The notes under the pieces: generated by a model | Database searches by the model: none | What the model was told of the DNA's origin: nothing | Seen by the model: only the letters and a program-made list of their open reading frames with translations | Program-made: the position numbers and the translations under genes | Shown here: positions 1-5,185 of the stretch, piece after piece | Layout of the letters: each line of letters starts with the position of its first letter | How positions within the stretch are numbered: position 1 is the first letter of the stretch | DNA from: an uncultured Synergistia bacterium | Lineage (GTDB): Bacteria > Eremiobacterota > SpSt-956 > JAKJGF01 | Length of the DNA: 5,185 nt | Assembly: GCA_937888925.1 (NCBI GenBank) | Contig: CALARM010000014.1 | Location: 1-5,185 of the forward strand | Direction: 5' to 3'

Positions 1-249
1 GGGCTTCAGGCTATTTTTGAAGAAGCAAAAATCAGTCATGAAGACAGAAAATATTTTACATCCTGTATAAATAAGGCTATTACAACAGATGAAATAAAAA
101 AAGAATTGAATGAATATAACCATACAAGAGAAGAACTGGAGGAAATAATAGAATTATGCTCTACTCTGGGAAGGGTTGATAAATTAAGTAATGAAGAGAA
201 ACTGGTTATAAGAAGACTCAAGAATATATTCGGTCTGGAGAAAGATTGA
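1..249 (+). CDS. C-terminal fragment of a small helical, TerB-like protein (5' end outside window)
   Basis: The frame is open from base 1 to the TGA at 247-249 and gives 82 residues with no in-frame ATG, so the start lies upstream. The sequence is rich in Glu, Lys, Leu and Ile and looks all-helical. The last 35 residues (ELCSTLGRVDKLSNEEK followed by a helix ending in IFGLEKD) resemble the final repeat of TerB/DUF533-type domains, where a small-residue-x-Asp turn is followed by an acidic 'xxEE' helix start and a helix ending in Gly-Leu. The usual ADG turn reads GRVDK here, so the metal-binding character is weak. TerB-like domains occur in stress-response and membrane-associated proteins, but the role here cannot be inferred from a tail. 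The coding call is good because codon use matches the neighbours and a hairpin follows the stop. The family call is tentative. Confidence 0.6.
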   Translation, partial: GLQAIFEEAKISHEDRKYFTSCINKAITTDEIKKELNEYNHTREELEEIIELCSTLGRVDKLSNEEKLVIRRLKNIFGLEKD

Positions 250-271
250 TCCTTTCATGAAGGATTTTCTT
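249..271 (+). terminator. Short intrinsic terminator after the TerB-like gene
   Basis: ATCCTT (249-254) pairs perfectly with AAGGAT (260-265) around a five-base TCATG loop and is followed by TTTCTT (266-271). The 6-bp stem begins on the last base of the TGA stop. The stem is short and the T tract is broken by a C, so it is probably a leaky terminator. It is the only candidate separating this gene from the lipoprotein gene. Confidence 0.5.
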
Positions 272-323
272 AAACATAAAAGAAATTATAAAAATGATAA
301 GAACCTGAAAAAGGAGATTTATT

Positions 324-614
324 ATGACTTTAAAAAAAATCATAACACTATCAATTGCTCTACTAATAATCCTGTCTATTGTGTCCTGCACAGCCGAAAA
401 CTCAAATGTAAATGAAAAAGCCAGCGAATTTAACAGTAAAGGGAGTGACTTAAAAAGAGAAGCTTCCTCTCTATTTAAACAGGGAAAACCTGATGAAGCA
501 GGCAAAAAACTGGAAGAAGCTCTTACATGTTATGATGAAGCTTTAAAAATAGACCCGAATTATACAAAAGCCAAGGAAAACAGAGCAGAAGTTTTAAAAG
601 CACTGGGAAGGTGA
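324..614 (+). CDS. Small TPR-containing lipoprotein
   Basis: This is a 96-residue precursor. Residues 1-21 form a lipoprotein signal peptide: K4-K5, a hydrophobic core (I6-L17), then the lipobox I19-V20-S21-C22, so C22 should be lipidated and anchor a mature protein of about 75 residues to a membrane. After a polar linker (23-45), residues 46-79 form a TPR-like helix pair ending in the typical YDEALKIDPNY signature, and residues 80-95 look like the first helix of a next repeat or a capping helix. AAGGAG at 311-316, seven bases before the ATG, supports the start. The TPR part suggests a docking or scaffold role, with no catalytic residues expected. The gene lies six bases upstream of another TPR gene, so the two are probably co-transcribed and may interact. 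The exact function is unknown. Confidence 0.85.
   Translation: MTLKKIITLSIALLIILSIVSCTAENSNVNEKASEFNSKGSDLKREASSLFKQGKPDEAGKKLEEALTCYDEALKIDPNYTKAKENRAEVLKALGR
608..614 (+). promoter_or_regulatory. Ribosome binding site overlapping the upstream stop codon
   Basis: AAGGTGA lies inside the last codons and TGA stop (612-614) of the lipoprotein gene. It is six bases before ATG 621 and nine before ATG 624. The overlap suggests translational coupling. Spacing is acceptable for both ATGs, so the start of the next gene is uncertain by one codon. Confidence 0.5.
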
Positions 615-620
615 GATAAG

Positions 621-1184
621 ATGATGAAAAACCGTAAAGGTGAAGAAATTATAGTAGAAAATGACAGAGGAAGCATATGTGTACATTTGCTGGATAAAAA
701 GGGATTTACTCTGGCCTGTGAGGAAATTGAGAAACTTGTAAAATTAATAAACAGCCATAATCCTCTTATGATAAGTACAAAACCTCTTTATGAATATGGT
801 ACATTTGTGCTGGCACCGAAAGGAAAAGAGCTGGAATTTAAACCACAGTGGTGGGCTGTGGAAAACAGTAAAAAAGAAGGAATTGAAAATGTTTTAATTT
901 CCGATAAAAGCGAATTCTGTAAAGTTCTTGAAGGACTGAAAGGTTTTGCTCTCTATGATCTGGGGAAATTGCAGGAGTGTCTCATAGCTTTTGATAAAAT
1001 ACTGGCAAAAGAGACCAATACAGATATGCTGAAACAAAAAGGTTTTGCTCTCTATAAACTCAAAAGATATGACGAAGCAAAAGCCTGTCTTGACAGGGTT
1101 GCTGAAATAGCGCCGGATAAAGTAAATGTGGAAATGAACAGAATTCAGGCGGATATAAAGGAAAAAATTCAAAGTCAATTATAA
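621..1184 (+). CDS. Cytoplasmic protein with unknown N-terminal domain and two C-terminal TPR repeats
   Basis: This 187-residue protein has no signal peptide or membrane segment and is probably cytoplasmic. Residues 1-100 are an unrecognised, probably alpha/beta region with a Q-W-W at 76-78. Residues 103-133 and 136-168 are two TPRs: 'LKGFALYDLGKLQECLIAFDKIL' is mirrored by 'LKQKGFALYKLKRYDEAKACLDRVAEIAPD', with the expected G/A/Y helix-A pattern and the 'DEA' helix-B pattern. The final helix (170-187) would cap the array. The gene begins six bases after the upstream lipoprotein gene, also a TPR protein, so the pair reads as one operon. A shared 18-nt sequence in the two repeats suggests internal duplication. 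The start could be ATG 621 or 624. Likely role is protein-protein interaction. I do not recognise the family and cannot assign a partner. Confidence 0.85.
   Translation: MMKNRKGEEIIVENDRGSICVHLLDKKGFTLACEEIEKLVKLINSHNPLMISTKPLYEYGTFVLAPKGKELEFKPQWWAVENSKKEGIENVLISDKSEFCKVLEGLKGFALYDLGKLQECLIAFDKILAKETNTDMLKQKGFALYKLKRYDEAKACLDRVAEIAPDKVNVEMNRIQADIKEKIQSQL
939..956 (+). repeat. First copy of an 18-nt direct repeat inside TPR 1
   Basis: AAAGGTTTTGCTCTCTAT encodes KGFALY of the first TPR. An identical copy lies exactly 99 bases (33 codons) downstream in the second TPR. Confidence 0.9.
1038..1055 (+). repeat. Second copy of the 18-nt direct repeat, inside TPR 2
   Basis: This is identical at all 18 bases to 939-956, in the same frame and again encoding KGFALY. 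Sequence around the two copies has diverged (for example DLGKLQE against KLKRYDE), so only the helix-A core is identical. Confidence 0.9.
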
Positions 1185-1192
1185 TTATATTT

Positions 1193-1206
1193 CGTGACGC
1201 GTGACG
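1193..1206 (+). repeat. Tandem 7-bp direct repeat (CGTGACG x2)
   Basis: CGTGACG at 1193-1199 is followed immediately by CGTGACG at 1200-1206. The tandem copy overlaps the left arm of the large inverted repeat. It could be coincidence, slippage, or a paired protein-binding site. Confidence 0.6.
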
Positions 1207-1273
1207 GGTGGAAACAATTCCTGCCGGTGTCAACAGAGGCACTGAACAAAAAAACTGTCCTCCCGCCACGCGT
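1197..1273 (+). repeat. GC-rich 77-bp inverted repeat / structured hairpin between the TPR gene and the GH57 gene
   Basis: The left arm ACGCGTGACGGGTGGA (1197-1212) pairs with the right arm TCCTCCCGCCACGCGT (1258-1273) at 14 of 16 positions; the mismatches are A1204/C1266 and T1209/T1261. Inside the 45-base loop a second hairpin is possible: CGGTGTC (1225-1231) with GGCACTG (1238-1244), seven pairs including two G-U, and a six-base AACAGA loop. By hand count, bases 1193-1273 are 46/81 G+C, far richer than the flanks. The right arm is followed by TTATAATTTTTATTATT, so terminator function for the TPR operon is possible, though the T run is interrupted. Other options are a leader RNA or operator for the downstream gene, or a dispersed repeat. 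I recognise no Rfam-type riboswitch core. Confidence 0.75.
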
Positions 1274-1279
1274 TATAAT
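1274..1279 (+). promoter_or_regulatory. Candidate -10 box (TATAAT) upstream of the GH57 gene
   Basis: A perfect TATAAT starts one base after the right arm of the inverted repeat and 40 bases before the start codon at 1320. No good TTGACA-like -35 is seen at the 16-18 base spacing (sequence there is about AAAACTG). Because the region is AT-rich, a chance match is possible; the same hexamer also occurs at 1180-1185. If the box is used, the -35 region would fall within the loop and right arm of the inverted repeat. Confidence 0.3.
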
Positions 1280-1306
1280 TTTTATTATTATAAAAACACC
1301 TGTATC

Positions 1307-1313
1307 GGGAGGA
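1307..1313 (+). promoter_or_regulatory. Strong ribosome binding site fixing the start of the large gene
   Basis: GGGAGGA lies six bases before ATG 1320, an excellent Shine-Dalgarno match at good spacing. The next in-frame ATG (1338) has no comparable site, so 1320 is chosen. Confidence 0.8.
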
Positions 1314-1319
1314 TAAAAT

Positions 1320-4300
1320 ATGAATATTTACGAACAAATGATAGAACTCTTTGAAATCATAGAACCACAGAGCACCAGAACCTTTATGTATGTGGAAGAT
1401 GAAACATTCGGTCTTAAAAAACTTATTGAAGATTTTCTGGAAGGTAAAAAAGGTCTATTAACATTAGAATCTCTTATGAAATTTCAAAAATTTGTAGAAG
1501 AAAAAAATATGACTTCTGTAATAATACCTTTCAGGGAAGCCATAAGAAGAACAATAGAAAGAACTCTGGCTGCATACTCCGGCAAAGCCATATTTTTCTC
1601 GGACCACCATCATATCTATCAACCTGACAGATATGATGTGAAATTCGCAGATTACATACATGAAAAAATCTGTAAAGAATGTTACGATTCTATGTCAAAG
1701 ATATATCAATATTATTCTGTAAATATTGGCCCCACCCTTTTAGAATGGTTCAGGCAGAAAAGACCTGACATAATGGAAAGACTGATAAAAGCCAGCAGAC
1801 GGGAGCCGGTTATGGCCCAGACCTATACCCATCAAATACTTCCTCTTATAAGAAATGAAGAAGACCTCAGAGTAGAAATCACAGGAGGTATCAAATACAG
1901 GGATCTGATATTCGGCCCTTTACCTGAAGACAGTTACAGAGGCATATGGATACCCGAATGTACCATAGGTATAAGAGAAGCTAAATGTCTTGCAGAAGAA
2001 GGGGTAGATTTTATCATATTGAGAGGCGATCAGTCTGCCTATTTTATAAATACGGTAAAGCCTTATAAAATAAAATGGGAAAAAGAAGATGGAGAAAAAC
2101 TGGAACTTATGGTTTTTTATTATCACCATTTCAGTAAAGAACTCTCTTTTGACAAATGGACTACAGATAATCCCCATAATACAATGAACCATATGTTAAA
2201 AAACATACCTCATAACAGCATGATACTTCTTGCCCATGATGGTGAACTTGTCCATCACAGATGGGAATACTGTCATGCAGACGTATCGGGATTTTTCAAA
2301 GAACTGCCTGTAGAAATATACAGAAGAAAACATCCTTCTGTCATAATGATGACCCCTTCCCGTTATATTCGATTTCTGAAGATGAAAGCCATGCTTGAAG
2401 GCAGGGAATTTTCACTTCCCGAAACGGAATTGCCTGATTTTCCCACATCCTGGTCATGCGGAGGCTATGAAATCAAGTCCTTTACAACACTTAAAGGCAT
2501 AGACATAGAACAGTTAATGAACAGTTCAGACAGAGATATTATAAGATATTATTCAGAAATGCTTGTAATAAGAAAACTCCAGGGAGGAACAGTTGACCCG
2601 GTAGATGATAGTCAGTGGGAATATTTTGTTACGGAGCAAATGGAAAAATTCAAACAGGAAGAGACCTTTCCTCTGAGCAGAAAAAGAAAAGAAGAAATAA
2701 GAAGAGACATGTACAGAGGAGTAAATGTCTGTTATGACATAAGAAGATTTAATAAAATAAAAGCAGGAGGAGCGGGCCGTTGGGCTTTCGGCAGTCTTGA
2801 CTCAGGTAATTCGGATTATCAAACCTATCTTCGTGAAGCAGTAATGATAATAGAAGATAAAGTAATGGAACTGTTTAAAGAAAAAGTTAAGCCATGTTTT
2901 AAAGATATAGTGAAAGCAAAAGCAGATTTTATGGTCTTCAGACTTGACGAGCTTGAAATCCCCGATGAAAATGAAGAAAAATTCGAATATCTGAGAAGCA
3001 TCTATCCTTCCATAACAGAAGAACAGGCCTGTGTCTATCAATCAAAAGAAGATTTTTTTGAAAAACATCTCATAATGCCTCTCTATGAAACAGAAAAAGA
3101 TGAAATATGGTCACTGTTCTGCATATGGAACAGGATGAGAAGAGCCTATACATCATGTGCATACTTTTTTGATGATTTTAACAACCATGTGGCAGAAGAT
3201 GCAGTACTCCGGGCAACAGAAGCAGTATTCCTTATGGAAGAGCATTTTAATATTAAAGTAAGTCATGATTTTTTAGAAAAACTCAAAGCATGTAAAAGCC
3301 GGTACAGAAGAGAGAGAAATCAGGGGCCCGATCTGTCTGCAGACCGTGTGGCAAAGATTCATCTGAATATTCTTAAACTTGAAAAATCAATCACCTCCAT
3401 AGAAAAAATAAGTAAAAACAGTTTCATGGAATATATAAAAAGCGGAAAATATTCCCTTCCCCACCCAGCCTCTGACGTACAGGAATATTACCGTGCCTTT
3501 GTAAATGAAGAACTGGCAGGTTTTACAAGCAGAGAAGGCATTGAAGAACTCCTGTCCAAAACATCGAGAGAAGTAGCAAGAACCAGGGAAGCAGTGAAAA
3601 TTGTAATAGAAAAAAGAGATCTTACAGCAGGTGATATACTGAGCAGATTCAGAATAGATGTAAATTACGACCAGATTGAACCGGAAAAACCTTATCTTAT
3701 ATCGCCTGTAGATAATGATGTACTTATATCTACGGAAATAGAAGAAAAACTTCAGGAACATGTCTCTTCTTTTTATGTGAATAATATGTCTCTGTGCCTG
3801 TCAGATTATGGCGTAGAAATGAAGAAAGTGAAAAATGTATTTATAGATCCGGAAAAAATTATACTGGAAGGTTCAAATAATGATGGTAAAAACAGAAGAG
3901 ACGGAGCATCCAATCCTCTGTGGGAAATTTACTTCGCTGAAGGACAGAAGATATGGGATCTGGCAGCATGGACGTTTAATCTCAGGGTTATAAGAAAAGA
4001 GATAAAAAAGATAAAAGAAGAAATAGAGAAGATTGAAGAAATAGACACTTATGGACTGGAAAAGTTCTATAATAATCTTACAACTCTTTACAGGGAAGTG
4101 GGACATAAAGAACTTCTTTACGGAGAAGACGGGAAAAGCGGCCTTAAAGGGTTTATTGAAGAGAATAATATTACAGAAGGATTAAGTGGCTATCTGGCTG
4201 CTAACCCGGGTATATTTCCTGAGAGTCATATGAAAATCCTGCAGGATCTGCTCATATATGAACTTTTCTTAAAACATGATAATTCCATAGGTCATTATGA

Positions 4301-5185
4301 ACTGAAGCAGAAATATGACAGTGGAAGATCTCTCAGCCTTTATGAATCGGTAACGGAATATTGTACAGAACATGATATTCCTTACTCTCATGAAATCTAT
4401 GTCCATAAAGTGTGGAAATATCAAAAAGACAGGTTAAAATACTACAGGGAACTGCTGGAACAGGAAGAAAAAACAAAGGCATTTCTTTCAGCCAATATGG
4501 CAGTAAAAGAAATAGGAGAAGAATCTTCGTACAGTCTCATTACATACCCTGCAGTTTATGTTCACGGTGCGGCAAATGAAGAAAATTTCGAAGGTTTTTA
4601 TCCGGATAATGAAGCCATTCCGGAATTTGCTATGAGACACATACAAAGGAATACAAGACTATTATTTCTGCCTGGCAGTGTAGAAATGGAAGGACAACTG
4701 GAATATTTCAGGAAAATGCAGCGTTATCTCCTTGAAAAATTCAGTATCAATGATGTAAAAGCAGGTATTTTTGCATGTGGTTCTCAGAAGGAGTTAGATA
4801 CCTTTACAGAAAGAGAAGAAACAGGTAAGGAATTTTTCCTGATACCTTCTATGGAAGGAGATATGTCCAAAAAATATTTCACACAGGACAGACTTAAAGA
4901 TACAGGTTCAAAACATCTGGAATTTGACAGAGAGAAAGAACTCGATTTATTCGAAGATTATATGAATAAAAGCGATATAATATACCTGGGAGGAGGATGG
5001 TCTACCATATCTGGATTGAGACATCATGACCTTCTGTTAAATTCGGGGAAAAAATTCAGAGATAGTCTGAAAGAATTTATCTTAAGAGGGGGCCTTCTCA
5101 TGGGAGTAAGTGCCGGTGCCATGTGTATGGGTATGGAAAATATTCTCTATACTCCGAAAGCAAAGACATTTGAAGGCAAAATAGA
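1320..5185 (+). CDS. Giant GH57/DUF3536 glycoside hydrolase-like protein fused to an S51 peptidase-like domain (3' end outside window)
   Basis: The frame is uninterrupted for 1288 codons and still open at the window edge. No signal peptide or membrane span is seen, so it is probably cytoplasmic. Residues 1-90: unrecognised helical extension. Residues 90-370: GH57 catalytic barrel with HHHIYQP (96-102), NIGPTLLEW (135-143), WIPEC (210-214; E213 presumed nucleophile) and HDGELVHHRW (306-315; D307 presumed acid/base). Known GH57 enzymes act on alpha-glucans by a retaining mechanism; DUF3536-type members are mostly uncharacterised. Residues 376-690: DUF3536-like, with TSWSC (376-380), GAGRW (484-488) and YTSCAYFFDD (610-619). 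Residues 690-1105: unrecognised, with a charged helix at 891-909. Residues 1110-1288: S51-type alpha/beta fold, with FLPGS (1116-1120), IIYLGGGWST (1220-1229) and GVSAGA (1262-1267; S1264 presumed nucleophile). The His and acidic triad members would lie beyond the window. The strong RBS at 1307 sets the start. Domain calls are firm; substrate and activity are unknown. Confidence 0.9.
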   Translation, partial: MNIYEQMIELFEIIEPQSTRTFMYVEDETFGLKKLIEDFLEGKKGLLTLESLMKFQKFVEEKNMTSVIIPFREAIRRTIERTLAAYSGKAIFFSDHHHIYQPDRYDVKFADYIHEKICKECYDSMSKIYQYYSVNIGPTLLEWFRQKRPDIMERLIKASRREPVMAQTYTHQILPLIRNEEDLRVEITGGIKYRDLIFGPLPEDSYRGIWIPECTIGIREAKCLAEEGVDFIILRGDQSAYFINTVKPYKIKWEKEDGEKLELMVFYYHHFSKELSFDKWTTDNPHNTMNHMLKNIPHNSMILLAHDGELVHHRWEYCHADVSGFFKELPVEIYRRKHPSVIMMTPSRYIRFLKMKAMLEGREFSLPETELPDFPTSWSCGGYEIKSFTTLKGIDIEQLMNSSDRDIIRYYSEMLVIRKLQGGTVDPVDDSQWEYFVTEQMEKFKQEETFPLSRKRKEEIRRDMYRGVNVCYDIRRFNKIKAGGAGRWAFGSLDSGNSDYQTYLREAVMIIEDKVMELFKEKVKPCFKDIVKAKADFMVFRLDELEIPDENEEKFEYLRSIYPSITEEQACVYQSKEDFFEKHLIMPLYETEKDEIWSLFCIWNRMRRAYTSCAYFFDDFNNHVAEDAVLRATEAVFLMEEHFNIKVSHDFLEKLKACKSRYRRERNQGPDLSADRVAKIHLNILKLEKSITSIEKISKNSFMEYIKSGKYSLPHPASDVQEYYRAFVNEELAGFTSREGIEELLSKTSREVARTREAVKIVIEKRDLTAGDILSRFRIDVNYDQIEPEKPYLISPVDNDVLISTEIEEKLQEHVSSFYVNNMSLCLSDYGVEMKKVKNVFIDPEKIILEGSNNDGKNRRDGASNPLWEIYFAEGQKIWDLAAWTFNLRVIRKEIKKIKEEIEKIEEIDTYGLEKFYNNLTTLYREVGHKELLYGEDGKSGLKGFIEENNITEGLSGYLAANPGIFPESHMKILQDLLIYELFLKHDNSIGHYELKQKYDSGRSLSLYESVTEYCTEHDIPYSHEIYVHKVWKYQKDRLKYYRELLEQEEKTKAFLSANMAVKEIGEESSYSLITYPAVYVHGAANEENFEGFYPDNEAIPEFAMRHIQRNTRLLFLPGSVEMEGQLEYFRKMQRYLLEKFSINDVKAGIFACGSQKELDTFTEREETGKEFFLIPSMEGDMSKKYFTQDRLKDTGSKHLEFDREKELDLFEDYMNKSDIIYLGGGWSTISGLRHHDLLLNSGKKFRDSLKEFILRGGLLMGVSAGAMCMGMENILYTPKAKTFEGKI

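Noticed and set aside
218..505. 95-residue minus-strand open frame with a hydrophobic segment
   Set aside because: It lies opposite the lipoprotein gene and its terminator. The hydrophobic run is the complement of AT-rich sequence, and the plus-strand gene has a clear RBS and lipobox.
1238..1257. Minus-strand terminator using the seven-base A run (T run on the minus strand)
   Set aside because: Read on the minus strand, the T7 is not preceded by a self-contained hairpin; its GC-rich arm pairs only with sequence further downstream.
1060..1269. Minus-strand frame covering the palindrome
   Set aside because: It is antisense to the TPR gene, with low-complexity composition. The GC-rich inverted repeat is better explained as non-coding.
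1193..1280. Integron attC-like recombination site
   Set aside because: The folded shape is suggestive, but the ends lack the RYYYAAC and GTTRRRY core boxes (the right side reads GTTATAA), and no integrase or cassette array is seen.
1193..1319. Known riboswitch upstream of the large gene
   Set aside because: I could not match the conserved cores of the TPP, cobalamin, SAM, c-di-GMP, fluoride or guanidine classes. It remains only a structured element.
3387..3761. 124-residue minus-strand open frame
   Set aside because: It is antisense to the large gene, is dominated by Phe, Tyr, Ile and Ser as expected from the reverse complement of Glu/Lys-rich coding sequence, and has no family resemblance.
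1320..5185. Possible frameshift or gene junction between the GH57 and S51 parts
   Set aside because: The frame was checked at several points (about 1383, 2043, 3003, 4023 and 5103) and stays in phase with no stop. No internal RBS-ATG pair stood out near the S51 boundary.

Overview
The window comes from an AT-rich bacterial genome that favours AGA arginine and ATA isoleucine codons. It uses standard stop codons and has strong AGGAGG-type ribosome binding sites. The host phylum cannot be read from the sequence; a low-GC, possibly uncultured, bacterium fits. All genes run on the + strand, and the long minus-strand frames are antisense shadows.

Layout. Bases 1-249 are the 3' end of a small, helical, TerB-like protein, closed by a short hairpin that overlaps its stop codon (249-271). 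Next comes a two-gene unit: a small lipoprotein with one TPR-like repeat (324-614) and, six bases later, a cytoplasmic protein with two C-terminal TPRs (621-1184). The 135-base gap after it holds a long GC-rich imperfect inverted repeat (1197-1273), unlike its AT-rich surroundings. A perfect TATAAT follows immediately. A very large reading frame then starts at 1320 and is still open at the end of the window (1288 codons visible).

The large gene is the main content. Its N-terminal half is a GH57-type glycoside hydrolase of the kind that carries a C-terminal DUF3536 region, with the expected motifs and both presumed catalytic carboxylates present. A central stretch of about 400 residues matches nothing I recognise. 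The visible C-terminus enters a serine-nucleophile S51 (dipeptidase E / cyanophycinase-like) fold, with a GGG turn and a GVSAGA nucleophile elbow. One chain therefore joins a carbohydrate-active enzyme to a peptidase-type domain, an architecture I do not know as a described one. It is the most interesting observation here.

How the genes work together is not established. TPR proteins usually mediate protein-protein contacts, so the lipoprotein and its neighbour may form a small complex, but nothing ties them functionally to the large enzyme beyond being adjacent and on the same strand.
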